In this document: positions 45,824-54,956 of the stretch, one piece after another
Layout of the letters: each line of letters begins with the position of its first letter
Numbering within the stretch: position 1 is the stretch's first letter
Source of the DNA: Leekyejoonella antrihumi
Lineage (GTDB): Bacteria; Actinomycetota; Actinomycetes; Actinomycetales; Dermatophilaceae
DNA: 64,000 bases
NCBI RefSeq assembly: GCF_007845645.1
Contig: NZ_VCQV01000010.1
Location: 62,001 to 126,000 of the forward strand
Reading direction: 5' to 3'
Position numbers and translations under genes: made by a program
The notes under the pieces: generated by a model
The model's database searches: none
What the model saw: only the letters and a program-made list of their open reading frames with translations
Told to the model about the DNA's origin: nothing

Positions 45824-46162
45824 TTACCAGCCGAACTTCGCCTTGGTGTCGGCCGACATCATCTCCGGGGTCCACGGCGGATAGTGCGTCATCTCGACCA
45901 TGACGCGGTCCACCGACCCGGACGCCAGCAGCACCCGCTCGACCTCCTCGGTGAGGTACGAGCCCATCGGGCACGCCGGCGTCGTGGTGGTGATGAGCAC
46001 CGCGGCGACCCGTTCATGCAGCTCCAGGCCGTAGAGCAGACCGAGCGACACGATGTCGACCCCGAGCTCGGGATCGATGACCTCGTGGAGCTGTTCACGC
46101 AGCTGATCGGCCTCGCTCCCGGGGTCCAGCAGAGACGTGATCGACAGCGGCCCGGAACTCAT
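45824..46162 (-). CDS. DUF59 / metal-sulfur cluster assembly factor
   Basis: 112-aa MIP18/SufT-like protein. LREQLHEVIDPELGVDIVSLGLLYGLEL is the DUF59 signature and the motif TPACPMGSYLTEEVERVL bears the conserved Cys. These proteins help assemble or mature Fe–S clusters. Divergent from the DUF2249–hemerythrin operon across an AT-rich 76-bp gap, and very likely part of the same response. Confidence 0.85.
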   Translation of the reverse strand: MSSGPLSITSLLDPGSEADQLREQLHEVIDPELGVDIVSLGLLYGLELHERVAAVLITTTTPACPMGSYLTEEVERVLLASGSVDRVMVEMTHYPPWTPEMMSADTKAKFGW

Positions 46163-46238
46163 GGTTTTAGTTTGCACCAATAATGATGTAAAAACAAGAC
46201 TACGGAGTTTGCATCGGACAATCCATGAGGAGCAGACC
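46163..46238. promoter_or_regulatory. AT-rich divergent control region with repeated AGTTTGCA
   Basis: Only 76 bp separate the DUF59 gene from the DUF2249 operon. The region is markedly AT-rich against its surroundings and has AGTTTGCA twice in direct orientation (46169-46176 and 46206-46213, 37 bp apart). Probable shared operator/promoter for both directions; no consensus -10/-35 pair stands out. Confidence 0.4.
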
Positions 46239-46508
46239 ATGTCAGAGCACGACGAGTCCCGGTCGACCGGAGTAGACGAGGCGGGTGGTGACCTGGACGT
46301 GCGGCTGCTACCGCACGCCGACCGGCACACCGTCATCTTCGGACGACTGGAGGCCCTGGCCGCCGGCGAGTCGCTGGTGATCGTCAACGACCACGATCCG
46401 AAACCGCTGCGCTACCAGGCCTCGGCGCTGTGGCCGGACACTTTCGAGTGGACCTACCTCGAGTCCGGTCCGCAGCAGTGGCGGATCTCCATCACTCGTG
46501 CCCACTGA
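46239..46508 (+). CDS. DUF2249 domain protein (first copy)
   Basis: 89-aa protein with the DUF2249 fold: LDVRLLPHADRHTVIFGRLEALAAGESLVIVNDHDPKPLRYQASAL then FEWTYLESGPQQWRISI. The NDHDPKPL box is conserved; this family is often encoded with hemerythrins and nitric-oxide or denitrification genes, with a possible role in metal or cluster handling. ATG behind GAGGAGCAG. A small gene overlaps its end. Confidence 0.82.
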   Translation: MSEHDESRSTGVDEAGGDLDVRLLPHADRHTVIFGRLEALAAGESLVIVNDHDPKPLRYQASALWPDTFEWTYLESGPQQWRISITRAH

Positions 46509-46770
46509 CGAGGCTCTCGACGCGCTGACCCACGTCCTGGCGCGCGCCTGCCGCGCACTCGGTGACGCCGGGTTTCCGCAGCAGGCGGGGCAATTGGCGG
46601 CAGACGGCTGGGTCGCTCTGCGGCTCGAGCATCCGCGGCAGGCGTTACGGCTGGATGGTGCGATGCACTACATCGCACGACTTGAGCAGACCCCCGATCT
46701 GGTCGGGCAACCGACCGGATCTCCATCACTAGGAGAGGAACCACACCATGTCCGACGATCGCATCCTTGA
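46498..46770 (+). CDS. Small helical hypothetical protein between the two DUF2249 genes
   Basis: 90-aa protein (TDEALDALTHVLARACRALGDAGFPQQAGQLAADGWVALRLEHPRQALRLDGAMHYIARLEQ), helical and TPR-like in look, with a less ordered tail. No family recognised. The GTG start overlaps the preceding stop by 11 bp, and its end overlaps the second DUF2249 start by 23 bp. Its location in an intact, tightly packed operon argues that it is real. Confidence 0.55.
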   Translation: MPTDEALDALTHVLARACRALGDAGFPQQAGQLAADGWVALRLEHPRQALRLDGAMHYIARLEQTPDLVGQPTGSPSLGEEPHHVRRSHP

Positions 46771-46987
46771 CGTCCGCACCGAGATCCCGAAGCGCCGTCA
46801 CGAGCTCATCTTCGAGACCTTCACCGATCTGACACCGGGGTCGGCCTACGTGCTCGTCAACGACCACGACCCGAAGCCGCTGTACTACCAGTTCGAGGCG
46901 GAGCACGCGGGCTCGTACTCGTGGGAATACCTCGAGGAAGGCCCAGAGGTCTGGCGCGTCCGCATCGGTCGGGTGGAGCCGGCGTGA
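46748..46987 (+). CDS. DUF2249 domain protein (second copy)
   Basis: 79-aa, nearly a bare DUF2249 domain: LDVRTEIPKRRHELIFETFTDLTPGSAYVLVNDHDPKPLYYQFEAE then YSWEYLEEGPEVWRVRIGR. It is a diverged paralog of the copy at 46239 and shares NDHDPKPL. ATG behind AGGAGAGGAA. Its TGA overlaps the hemerythrin ATG by one base. Confidence 0.82.
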   Translation: MSDDRILDVRTEIPKRRHELIFETFTDLTPGSAYVLVNDHDPKPLYYQFEAEHAGSYSWEYLEEGPEVWRVRIGRVEPA

Positions 46988-47454
46988 TGAACCGCCAGGT
47001 CATGCGAGCAGCCCTCGAGCATCATGGCGTCCTGGCCGCGCAGCTGAGCGGCCGCACGGACGCCGTCGTCGACGCGGCGCGGCGCGGCGGAGGCGATCGG
47101 CAGCGAGACGGTCTGTGCCGGTGGTACCGCACCGAGCTGATCCCGCACATCGTCGCGGAGGAGCATGTCCTCTATGCGGCCGGCCGGAGCCTGGAGGCCA
47201 CCTGCCTTCTGGTGGCCGGTATGACCGAGGAGCATCGGGCACTGGTGTCGCTCGTCGCTCGGCTGGGCGTGGCTTCGTCCACGGTCGAGATCGCCGCGGC
47301 GGCCAGTTCGGCGCGGGAGGTCTTTGCTCTGCACGTGGCAAAGGAGGATGACCTGCTGCTGCCGGCACTGGACCGCGCGCAGCTGGATCTCGGTAGGATG
47401 CTGGTCGGCATGCACGAGATCCTCGGGCCGGTCAAGGAGCAGCAGATTGCCTGA
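46987..47454 (+). CDS. Hemerythrin HHE-domain protein
   Basis: 155-aa four-helix protein with iron-binding His/Glu motifs in order: LEHHGVLAAQL, LIPHIVAEEHVLYAA, MTEEHRALV, FALHVAKEDDLLLPAL. Such proteins bind a di-iron centre and O2 or NO, or repair Fe–S centres (RIC/YtfE type). Translationally coupled to DUF2249 and followed 53 nt later by the HTH regulator. A role in nitrosative or oxidative stress is inferred from the cluster. Confidence 0.82.
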   Translation: MNRQVMRAALEHHGVLAAQLSGRTDAVVDAARRGGGDRQRDGLCRWYRTELIPHIVAEEHVLYAAGRSLEATCLLVAGMTEEHRALVSLVARLGVASSTVEIAAAASSAREVFALHVAKEDDLLLPALDRAQLDLGRMLVGMHEILGPVKEQQIA

Positions 47455-47476
47455 GGTGATTGTCCGAGGTGATTGT
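47453..47476 (+). promoter_or_regulatory. Tandem 11-bp repeats before the HTH regulator
   Basis: GAGGTGATTGT occurs twice with a 13-bp period (47453-47463 and 47466-47476) between the hemerythrin stop and the regulator start, the first copy covering that stop. Possibly an operator or a slippage duplication. Confidence 0.45.
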
Positions 47477-47507
47477 TTCCACCAGCCGATTGTGAAAATA
47501 TGGAGTT

Positions 47508-48188
47508 ATGGCTAGTCAAGATCTGCAGCATGAGCCTTATGTCGGAGAGAGCCGCAGGCGGGTGCTCGAGACCCTCCAGGCTGCGGATGAGCCACTCGGC
47601 GTAGGTGATGTGGCCGGGCTCGTGGGGCTGCACCCCAATACGGCGCGCTTCCACCTGGACGCGCTGACCGAGTCCGCGCTTGCCGAGCGGACTCGGGAGG
47701 AGCGCGATGTGCCCGGCCGACCACGCTGGCTCTACACCGCCGGCCCGGCAAGCATCGGCACCGGGCGCCGCAGCTATCAGTTGCTGGCACAGATCCTGAG
47801 CAGCTATCTCACCTCGCACACCCCCCATCCGGGCCGAGCGGCGCTCGAGGCGGGGGAGGCCTGGGGTCATTTTCTGGTGGAGCGGCCCAGACCCTTCACC
47901 AAGACCGACGAGGACACTGCGACCACCACGCTGGTCAAGACCTTGGACGAGCTGGGTTTCGCACCCGAGCGATCCGACGAGGTGCGGGACCGCAAGGTGC
48001 TGCTGCATCACTGTCCATTCCTGGAGGCCGCCAAGGAGAATCAAGAGGTCGTGTGTGCCGTGCACCTCGGTCTGATGCGCGGAGCGCTCGGGGAGCTCAA
48101 CACATCCCTGACAGCTGATCGGCTGGACCCGCTGGTCACCCCGTCGCTGTGTGTGACCCACCTCTCCGGGCAGGCCGTGCCGGCCTGA
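47508..48188 (+). CDS. ArsR/SufR-like HTH regulator with conserved cysteines
   Basis: 226-aa regulator. N-terminal winged HTH: VLETLQAADEPLGVGDVAGLVGLHPNTARFHLDAL. The C-terminal part has three well-placed cysteines, C169 (HHCPFLEAA), C183 (EVVCAVH) and C215 (SLCVTH), a layout resembling Fe–S-binding regulators such as SufR. It therefore could sense cluster integrity, NO or O2 and control the hemerythrin/DUF2249/DUF59 genes. ATG 47508. Cluster ligation is inference. Confidence 0.8.
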   Translation: MASQDLQHEPYVGESRRRVLETLQAADEPLGVGDVAGLVGLHPNTARFHLDALTESALAERTREERDVPGRPRWLYTAGPASIGTGRRSYQLLAQILSSYLTSHTPHPGRAALEAGEAWGHFLVERPRPFTKTDEDTATTTLVKTLDELGFAPERSDEVRDRKVLLHHCPFLEAAKENQEVVCAVHLGLMRGALGELNTSLTADRLDPLVTPSLCVTHLSGQAVPA

Positions 48189-48210
48189 CGGCGGATGCGC
48201 CCTGGAGCCA

Positions 48211-48262
48211 CCCCACGAAGTTCTCCGCCCGTTGCCTCGCCACCGATACTTCGCGAGGCCCC
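48211..48262. repeat. Palindromic intergenic repeat, copy 2
   Basis: CCCCACGAAGT … ACTTCGCGAGGCCCC, related to the copy at 45174. It lies between the HTH regulator and relA and can form an imperfect hairpin. Confidence 0.5.
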
Positions 48263-48265
48263 GAC

Positions 48266-48271
48266 TAGACT
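48266..48271 (+). promoter_or_regulatory. -10-like hexamer for a leaderless relA transcript
   Basis: TAGACT ends 6 nt before the relA ATG, and no Shine–Dalgarno lies between. A leaderless mRNA is suggested. No convincing -35 was found. Confidence 0.4.
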
Positions 48272-48277
48272 CTGGTC

Positions 48278-50680
48278 ATGAGCCAGGAAGAGCGCACGGG
48301 CACGCCGTCGGGTCCGGCGACGTCTCGGATGCGGGCCAGGCTTGTGCGCCTCGGCGGACCACGGCCAAGCGGCAACCGCGTCCTTGAGCCGTTGCTGCGT
48401 TCGGTGCGCGCCACCCACCCGAAGGCCGACCTGAGCGTTATCGAGCGCGCCTACGTCGTCGCGGAGCGGTTCCACCGCGGGCAGATGCGCAAGAGTGGTG
48501 ACCCGTACATCACCCACCCGCTTGCGGTGAGCACCATCCTCGCGGAGCTCGGCATGACGCCGCCCACCCTGGCCGCGGCGCTGCTGCACGACACGGTCGA
48601 GGACACCGAATACTCGCTGGGCAAGCTGCGCGAGGAGTTCGGCGACGAGGTCGCGATGCTCGTCGACGGCGTCACGAAGCTGGACAAGGTCACCTATGGT
48701 GACGCGGCGCAGGCCGAGACCGTGCGCAAGATGGTCATCGCCATGGCCCGAGACATCCGAGTGCTGGTCATCAAGCTGGCCGACCGACTGCACAACGCGC
48801 GCACCTGGCGCTATGTCTCGGTCGAGTCGGCGCAGCGCAAGGCCACCGAGACCCTCGAGATCTACGCACCGCTGGCCCACCGGCTGGGGATGAACACGAT
48901 CAAGTGGGAGCTGGAGGACCTGTCCTTCGCAACCCTCTATCCGAAGGTGTACGACGAGATCGCCCGCCTGGTCGCGGAGCGGGCCCCGGCGCGCGAGGAG
49001 TACCTGCGGGGAGTGCGCGACCAGGTCGGCGCCGACCTGCGCAGCGCCAAGATCAAGGCCACCGTGACCGGCCGCCCCAAGCACTACTACTCCGTCTACC
49101 AGAAGATGATTCTGCGGGGACGTGACTTCGACGAGATCTACGACCTGGTGGCCGTGCGCGTCCTGGTGGAGTCGGTCCGCGACTGCTACGCGGTGCTCGG
49201 CACGTTGCATACCCGATGGAGCCCGTTGCCGGGACGGTTCAAGGACTACATCGCCACGCCGAAGTTCAACATGTACCAGTCCTTGCACACGACGGTCATC
49301 GGACCCGAGGGCAAGCCGGTCGAGATCCAGATCCGCACCTTCCAGATGCACCGTCGTGCGGAATACGGCGTCGCATCGCACTGGAAGTACAAGCAGGACG
49401 CGAACGGCGATGCACTCGCGCAGGAGGGGTCGACCGGGCCGATCAACGACATGGCGTGGCTGCGCCAACTGCTCGAGTGGCAGCGCGAGACCACCGACCC
49501 GGGGGAGTTCCTGGAGTCGCTGCGTTTCGACATCGGGTCGCGCGAGGTCTACGTATTCACACCCAAGGGCGCCATCATCGGGCTTCCGGCGGGATCAACG
49601 GCCATCGACTTCGCTTACTCGGTGCATACGGAGGTCGGGCATCACACGATCGGCGCCCGGGTCAACGGTCGACTCGTGCCGCTGGAGAGCGGTCTCGAGA
49701 ACGGTGACGTCGTCGAGGTGCTCACCTCCAAGGCCGATGGCGCCGGCCCGAGCCGGGACTGGTTGAACTTCGTCAAGAGTCCCCGTGCGCGCAACAAGAT
49801 CAAGCAGTGGTTCTCCAAGGAGCGCCGGGAGGAGGCCATCGAGACCGGTAAGGACTCGTTGGCCCGTCAGCTGCGCAAGCGCGGGCTCGGGGTCAAGCGC
49901 CTGATGAGTCATGAGTCGCTCACCGAGGTCGCCGCGCAGCTGAACTACCACGACATCGATGCCTTGTATGCCGCGGTGGGCGACGGGCACGTGTCCCCCG
50001 AGCGGGTGGTCAAACAGCTGGTGACCCTCTTCGGCGGTGAGGCGGGCACCGGCGAGGAGCTGGCCGAGGCCACCACGCCCCGCGAGGTTCGCAAGCGCGT
50101 GTCGGACCCAGGGGTGACCGTCGTGGGCACCGACGATGTCTGGGTCAAGCTCGCCCGCTGCTGCACGCCGGTGCCCGGCGACGACATCATCGGGTTCGTC
50201 ACCACCGGCAACGGGGTCTCGGTGCACCGGCGCGACTGCACGAACGCCGCGGCGCTGCTCAAGCAGCCCGAGCGGCTGCTGAACGTCGCCTGGGCACCGT
50301 CGTCGGCCAGTGTCTTCCTGGTGCAGCTGCAGGTGGAGGCGCTCGACCGCAACCGGTTGCTGTCCGACGTCACCCGGGTGCTGTCCGACCAGCACGTCGA
50401 CATCCTGTCCGCGACCGTGTCCACCTCGCGCGATCGGGTGGCCGTGTCGAAGTTCACCTTCGAGATGGGCGACACCAGCCACCTGCAGCACCTCATCAAG
50501 GCGATCCGCAAGGTCGACGGGGTGTTCGACGTCTATCGCCTGACCGGCTCCGGGCACCCCAAGGCCGACCGGGCGCAGGCTGCAGCGGGACAGCAACCGC
50601 CGGAAGCCGGGCCGGACGCGGCGGGGTCCAGTCGGCCCGCCGGCGCCGGGTCCTCGTCGAGCATCGAGCACGCTCGCTGA
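48278..50680 (+). CDS. relA: Bifunctional (p)ppGpp synthetase/hydrolase (Rsh)
   Basis: 800-aa stringent-response enzyme. Domain order: HD hydrolase (about residues 60-200, with the HDTVED pair near 104), synthetase ([13 protein letters not shown] near 265, [13 protein letters not shown]), TGS domain (from about 424, [31 protein letters not shown]), zinc-finger-like [16 protein letters not shown], and C-terminal ACT. Both active sites look intact, so it should make and degrade (p)ppGpp. A short Ser/Ala/Gly tail follows. Confidence 0.96.
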   Translation: MSQEERTGTPSGPATSRMRARLVRLGGPRPSGNRVLEPLLRSVRATHPKADLSVIERAYVVAERFHRGQMRKSGDPYITHPLAVSTILAELGMTPPTLAAALLHDTVEDTEYSLGKLREEFGDEVAMLVDGVTKLDKVTYGDAAQAETVRKMVIAMARDIRVLVIKLADRLHNARTWRYVSVESAQRKATETLEIYAPLAHRLGMNTIKWELEDLSFATLYPKVYDEIARLVAERAPAREEYLRGVRDQVGADLRSAKIKATVTGRPKHYYSVYQKMILRGRDFDEIYDLVAVRVLVESVRDCYAVLGTLHTRWSPLPGRFKDYIATPKFNMYQSLHTTVIGPEGKPVEIQIRTFQMHRRAEYGVASHWKYKQDANGDALAQEGSTGPINDMAWLRQLLEWQRETTDPGEFLESLRFDIGSREVYVFTPKGAIIGLPAGSTAIDFAYSVHTEVGHHTIGARVNGRLVPLESGLENGDVVEVLTSKADGAGPSRDWLNFVKSPRARNKIKQWFSKERREEAIETGKDSLARQLRKRGLGVKRLMSHESLTEVAAQLNYHDIDALYAAVGDGHVSPERVVKQLVTLFGGEAGTGEELAEATTPREVRKRVSDPGVTVVGTDDVWVKLARCCTPVPGDDIIGFVTTGNGVSVHRRDCTNAAALLKQPERLLNVAWAPSSASVFLVQLQVEALDRNRLLSDVTRVLSDQHVDILSATVSTSRDRVAVSKFTFEMGDTSHLQHLIKAIRKVDGVFDVYRLTGSGHPKADRAQAAAGQQPPEAGPDAAGSSRPAGAGSSSSIEHAR

Positions 50681-50699
50681 TCGGCCGGGCTCCGGCCGG

Positions 50700-51983
50700 T
50701 CAGGCGGGGGAGAGGAACGCGGTCAGCGCCGCGGCATACATCCGCTGGTCCTGCGCACCGGCCAGCTCACGCACCGAGTGCATGGACAGGGTGGGTGCGC
50801 CGAAGTCAACCGTCGTGACTCCGGTGAGCGCAGACGTCATCGGGCCTACGGTCGACCCACAGGGCAGGTCGCTGCGCATCACGAAGTTCTGGCACGGCAC
50901 ATCTGCCTGCTCACAGGCGATACGGAAAGCCGCGGCACCAACGGAGTCCGTCGCATAGCGCAGGTTGGTGTTGATCTTGAGCACCGGCCCGCCGTTCATG
51001 ACGACCTGGTGCTGCGGCTCGTGCCGGTCGGCATAGTGCGGGTGGGTGGCGTGCGCCATGTCCCCTGAGGCGATCACGCTGGCCGCGAGTGCCCGATGCA
51101 GCTGCTCCCGATCCCCGCCCAGCGAGCGGGTGATGCGCTCCAGCGTCGTCATGAGCAGCGCCGAGAACGCGCCACGCTGCGACATGCTGCCGATCTCCTC
51201 GTGGTCGAAGAGGGCGATGACCTGGGTATGCGGTGTGGCGGGCGGCGCCTGGACGGCATCGATCAGCGCCCGTGTCGCGGCAAAGCTGGTGGCGAGGTTG
51301 TCGAGTCGCGCACTGGCTACCAGCTCCCGATCGCGTCCGATCCGTGCAGGAGCCTGCAGGTCGAAGGTCATCGCGTCCCAGGCCAGCACGTCGGCGGCCG
51401 GGACGTCGAGCTGCTCGGCCAGGAACCCGCGGAAGTCGCCGGGCTGGTCGCCCAGCCCCCAGTGCGGCGCAAGATGCTGCTGCGCGTTGAGCTGTTCGCC
51501 CTTGTCCCTGATTCCGCGGTCCAGATGGACGGCAAGCCGCGAGATGCGCAGGATCGGGTCGTCCACCCGGAACAGCTGGGTCTGTGTGCCGCTGCCGGAA
51601 CGCAGCGCCGCTCGACCCGCCAGGCCGAGGTCGCGGTCCAGCCAGCTGTTCACAATCATCCCGCCATAGGTCTCCACCCCCAAGGTCTGCCAGCCGGCGC
51701 GGGCGGCATCCGGCTGTGGCTTGATCCGGAAGTTGGGCGAATCGGTGTGCGCACCCACCATCCGAAAGCCACTGGTGGCGCCATCGGCGTGCTCGGTCGA
51801 CCACGCGATGAGTGAGCCACCCCGCACGATGAAGTACCGGCCCTGCTGCGCCGGCCACTCGTCCCGCTCCGCCAGTTGGGCGAATCCGGCAGCCTCCAGC
51901 ATGCGGCGGGATTCCGCGCATGCGTGGAACGGCGTGGGGCTCGCGGTCAGGTAGTCGACCAGATCGTCTGCGATCTCCCGCAC
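50700..51983 (-). CDS. M18 family aminopeptidase
   Basis: 427-aa metallo-aminopeptidase (DNPEP/ApeB type, favouring acidic N-terminal residues). Metal-binding motifs: MVGAHTDSPNFRIKP, ALFDHEEIGSMSQRG, and the His of THPHYADRHEPQH; SDLPCGSTVGPM and SMHSVRELAG are also conserved. GTG 51983 follows GGAGGTTGA, overlapping the end of the DUF349 gene, so the two are probably co-transcribed. Convergent with relA, whose stop is 19 nt away. Confidence 0.92.
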   Translation of the reverse strand: MREIADDLVDYLTASPTPFHACAESRRMLEAAGFAQLAERDEWPAQQGRYFIVRGGSLIAWSTEHADGATSGFRMVGAHTDSPNFRIKPQPDAARAGWQTLGVETYGGMIVNSWLDRDLGLAGRAALRSGSGTQTQLFRVDDPILRISRLAVHLDRGIRDKGEQLNAQQHLAPHWGLGDQPGDFRGFLAEQLDVPAADVLAWDAMTFDLQAPARIGRDRELVASARLDNLATSFAATRALIDAVQAPPATPHTQVIALFDHEEIGSMSQRGAFSALLMTTLERITRSLGGDREQLHRALAASVIASGDMAHATHPHYADRHEPQHQVVMNGGPVLKINTNLRYATDSVGAAAFRIACEQADVPCQNFVMRSDLPCGSTVGPMTSALTGVTTVDFGAPTLSMHSVRELAGAQDQRMYAAALTAFLSPA

Positions 51984-51988
51984 TGAGC

Positions 51989-53371
51989 TCAACCTCCGAA
52001 CTCCGCGAGTCCGCCACGGGCCTGGTCCAGCCAGGTCGCCTTGGCGTCCAGCGCCTGCTGGACCTCGCTGATCTTCTTCTCGTTGCCGGACGCCTTTGCG
52101 GTCTCCAGCTGTTTGGTCAGGTCGGTGACGGCCGTCTCCAGCTGATCGACCATCGACTGGGCGCGTGCGGCGACCTCGGGATCGGTGCGGCGCCACTTGG
52201 AGTCCTCGGCCGATCGCACGGCCGTCTCGACCTTGCGCAGCGCCTTTTCGATGCGCTCCATGTCCTTGCGTGGGACCTTGCCCGCGACATCCCACTTGTC
52301 CTGGATCGTCCGCAGCGACGCCTTGGCAGCCTCGAGGTTCTTGACCGGCAGCAGCGCCTGCGCCGCGGCGAGCAGTTCCTCCTTGACCACGAGGTTGGCC
52401 TCGAACTCGACGTTCTCGGCCGCGACGACCTCGTCCTTCGCTGTGAAGAACGAGTCCTGCGCCTGCTTGAACCGCTTCCACAACGCGTCGTCGTCACTGC
52501 GAGATGCCCGTCCCGCGTCTCGCCACTCGCCCATCAGGCGCTTGAAGGCCGACGCGGTCGGCCCCCAGTCCTTCGAGGTGGCAAGGCTTTCCGCCTCCTT
52601 CACCAGGCGTTGCTTGGTGGCCTTCGCTCCGGCGTGCACATCGTCCAGATGAGCGAAGTGCGCGCGCCGCGTCTTGTCGAACCCACTGCGCGCTGCGCTG
52701 AACCTGCGCCACAGGGCGTTCTCGGCGTCCTTGTCGATCCGCACATCGTGGCGCTGCAGGTGCTTCCACTCCTCGAGCAGCTCTCGCATCCGGCTGGTCG
52801 ACTGCTTCCACTGGACCTTCTCCACCGGCTGGGCGGCAATCTTCTCAGCCTCGGCGACCAGCTTCTCCCGCTTCTCACCGGACTCCTTCTTGTGCGCGGC
52901 CCGAGCTTCTCCCTCGACCTGCTGCTTCGCCTTGAGCGCGGTCGCGATCTGCTCGACCGTCGAGTCCAGCTTGACCAGGTCCCCGACCACGTGAGCGGTG
53001 GTCACCTGCTCCCGGAGCGACTTCAGGCCGGCAGTGGCGTCATGCACGGACAGGTCCGTCTGAGTCACCCGCTGCAGCAGCAGCGTCGCCGATCCGGCCA
53101 GCTCGTCATACTTGCGTGCGAAGTAGGCCAGGGCTTCCTCCGGCGTCGCATCGGGGTAGGACCCGACCTCGCGCTCCCCGTCGGGAGTGCGCACAAAGAC
53201 GGTGCCGTTGTCGGCGACGCGGCCGAACGAGGCCGCGTCGCTCACGGTCGGGACCACCGGCGTCGTCACTGCGGGGTGTTCGGTGAGAACGGCGGGGGTC
53301 GGTCGTGCCGGCGGCGGTCCGGGGGTCGGCGTCGGACTCGGCTTCGAGATATCGGGTGACATGTTGCTCAT
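51989..53371 (-). CDS. DUF349 repeat protein
   Basis: 460-aa, highly charged helical protein. After a Pro/Thr-rich N-terminus (1-45) come several DUF349 units (WKHLQRHDVRIDKDAENALWRRFSAARSGFDKTRRAHFAHLD and WGPTASAFKRLMGEWRDAGRASRSDDDALWKRFKQAQDSFFTAKDE). Function is poorly known. Its ATG overlaps the cyclophilin stop by ATGA. Confidence 0.88.
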   Translation of the reverse strand: MSNMSPDISKPSPTPTPGPPPARPTPAVLTEHPAVTTPVVPTVSDAASFGRVADNGTVFVRTPDGEREVGSYPDATPEEALAYFARKYDELAGSATLLLQRVTQTDLSVHDATAGLKSLREQVTTAHVVGDLVKLDSTVEQIATALKAKQQVEGEARAAHKKESGEKREKLVAEAEKIAAQPVEKVQWKQSTSRMRELLEEWKHLQRHDVRIDKDAENALWRRFSAARSGFDKTRRAHFAHLDDVHAGAKATKQRLVKEAESLATSKDWGPTASAFKRLMGEWRDAGRASRSDDDALWKRFKQAQDSFFTAKDEVVAAENVEFEANLVVKEELLAAAQALLPVKNLEAAKASLRTIQDKWDVAGKVPRKDMERIEKALRKVETAVRSAEDSKWRRTDPEVAARAQSMVDQLETAVTDLTKQLETAKASGNEKKISEVQQALDAKATWLDQARGGLAEFGG

Positions 53372-54072
53372 GCCTTCTTCTGGATGACGGTGATCTTGAG
53401 AATGCTGATCGGCTGCTTGGGCGGTCCATCACCGGTCTTGGTGCTGGTGCCCTCATCGGCAAGGTCCTTGAGGACATTCAGTCCCGTGGTGACCTGGCCG
53501 AAGATCGTGTACCCGCCATACTGATCGGGCGAGATGGTGGAATCGCGATAGACGAAGAAGAACTGGCCGCCATTGCCGGTGGCACTCTGGGTGCGTGCCA
53601 TGGCCAGGGTGCCGGCTGGATACGCATTGTCGGCCGGGGCGTTCTCGATGCCGAACCCGTAGCCGGGCGTCCCCGACCCGGTGCCGGTCGGGTCGCCGCA
53701 CTGCAGGACGTAGATTCCTGCGGTGGTCAGCCGGTGGCACGGGCTGTTGTCCCAGTAGCCCTTGGCCAACTGCAGGAAGGACGCCACGGCTTGGGGAGCC
53801 TTCGTGCCGTCGAGCTGGACGGTGATCGGTCCGCAGGTCGTGCTGATCGTCGCCTGGAAGGTCTTGCCGGCCGCGATCGACTTGTCCGGCAGCTTCTCCT
53901 GCTGTGCGGTGCTCGGATGGGCGGGCGGCTTGGCGCAGTGCAGCGAGCCGGGAGCCGCGGATTTTGCGGTCAGCTGTGCGGAGGAGGACCCGGTAGCCGG
54001 GGTGGACGAGCAGCCGGCCAGACCCATCGTGCCGATGACGAGACCGCCGAGTGCGAGTCGGGTCAGACGCAC
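53368..54072 (-). CDS. Cyclophilin-type peptidyl-prolyl isomerase, lipoprotein
   Basis: 234-aa exported PPIase. The signal peptide ends in the lipobox LAGC (C21), giving a membrane-anchored extracytoplasmic form. Residues ~65-230 are a cyclophilin domain (ATISTTCGPITVQLDG…AVASFLQLA…GGQFFFVYRDS…YTIFGQVTTGLNVL). Heads an operon with DUF349 and probably the M18 gene. Confidence 0.9.
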   Translation of the reverse strand: MRLTRLALGGLVIGTMGLAGCSSTPATGSSSAQLTAKSAAPGSLHCAKPPAHPSTAQQEKLPDKSIAAGKTFQATISTTCGPITVQLDGTKAPQAVASFLQLAKGYWDNSPCHRLTTAGIYVLQCGDPTGTGSGTPGYGFGIENAPADNAYPAGTLAMARTQSATGNGGQFFFVYRDSTISPDQYGGYTIFGQVTTGLNVLKDLADEGTSTKTGDGPPKQPISILKITVIQKKA

Positions 54073-54254
54073 TGATGGCTCCTTCGGGGCGTGGCTGGTC
54101 GGTGTCGGTTCGGCGGCTCGGGTCGGTCGTGCAGATCAGTCTACGGACTGAGGTCGGGATGTCGCACGGGTTATGGGCACGCAGGCGCGCCGCGCGCGGC
54201 CGTGCCGGACGCGCCGCATACGGTGCCGGGATGCCCGCCCGTTAGGCTTCGACC

Positions 54255-54941
54255 GTGCTTGTCGCCTCCTTTCCAGCCGTTGCTCTTGGCACCAACTGCT
54301 ATGTGCTCGCCACCAAGGCCGGTGGCGAGTGCGTCGTCGTGGACCCCGGCATCGAGGTTGACGACCAGTTGCATCAGGTGCTGACCGAGCTCTCTCTCAC
54401 ACCGACCGCGGTGCTGCTCACCCACGGCCACGTCGATCATGTGTACAGCGCGGCGCGAGTCGGCCAGGACGTCCCGGTCTACATCCATGCCGATGATCGC
54501 TACCGGTTGACGGACCCGATGGCGGACCTGCCGGCGGGGATGGTCGCGGCCTTCGAGCAGCAGCTGGGACGGCCCACCCGATGGAGCGAGCCGGCCACCG
54601 TCGTCGGCCTCGTCGACGGGCAGCGGCTCGAGCTCGCCGGCCTGAGCATCGACGTGCACCATGCACCCGGGCATACACAGGGGTCGATCCTTCTGCAGCT
54701 GGCCGACGTCCCCGAGGGAACCGATGCAGAAGTCGCCTGCACCGTCCTGACCGGCGACGTGCTCTTCGCCGGCACCATCGGTCGCACCGACCTGTCCGGC
54801 GGCGACCACGCCACCATGCTGCGCACCCTGCGTGACGTGGTCCTTGCGCTGCCCGACGATGCGCTGGTGCTGCCCGGCCACGGCCCCGCCACCACCATGG
54901 TCCGCGAGCGGGCCACCAACCCGTTCCTACAAACCTTTTAG
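54255..54941 (+). CDS. MBL-fold metallo-hydrolase (glyoxalase II-like)
   Basis: 228-aa beta-lactamase-fold hydrolase. Metal motifs: THGHVDHVYS, HHAPGHTQGSI, LTGDVLFAGTIGRTDL and LPGHGPATTM. Closest in type to hydroxyacylglutathione hydrolase-like proteins; in a mycothiol organism the substrate may be a thioester of mycothiol. Precedes hisS by 15 nt, a common actinobacterial pairing. GTG start. Confidence 0.88.
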   Translation: MLVASFPAVALGTNCYVLATKAGGECVVVDPGIEVDDQLHQVLTELSLTPTAVLLTHGHVDHVYSAARVGQDVPVYIHADDRYRLTDPMADLPAGMVAAFEQQLGRPTRWSEPATVVGLVDGQRLELAGLSIDVHHAPGHTQGSILLQLADVPEGTDAEVACTVLTGDVLFAGTIGRTDLSGGDHATMLRTLRDVVLALPDDALVLPGHGPATTMVRERATNPFLQTF

Positions 54942-54956
54942 GCGAGGACTCCATCT

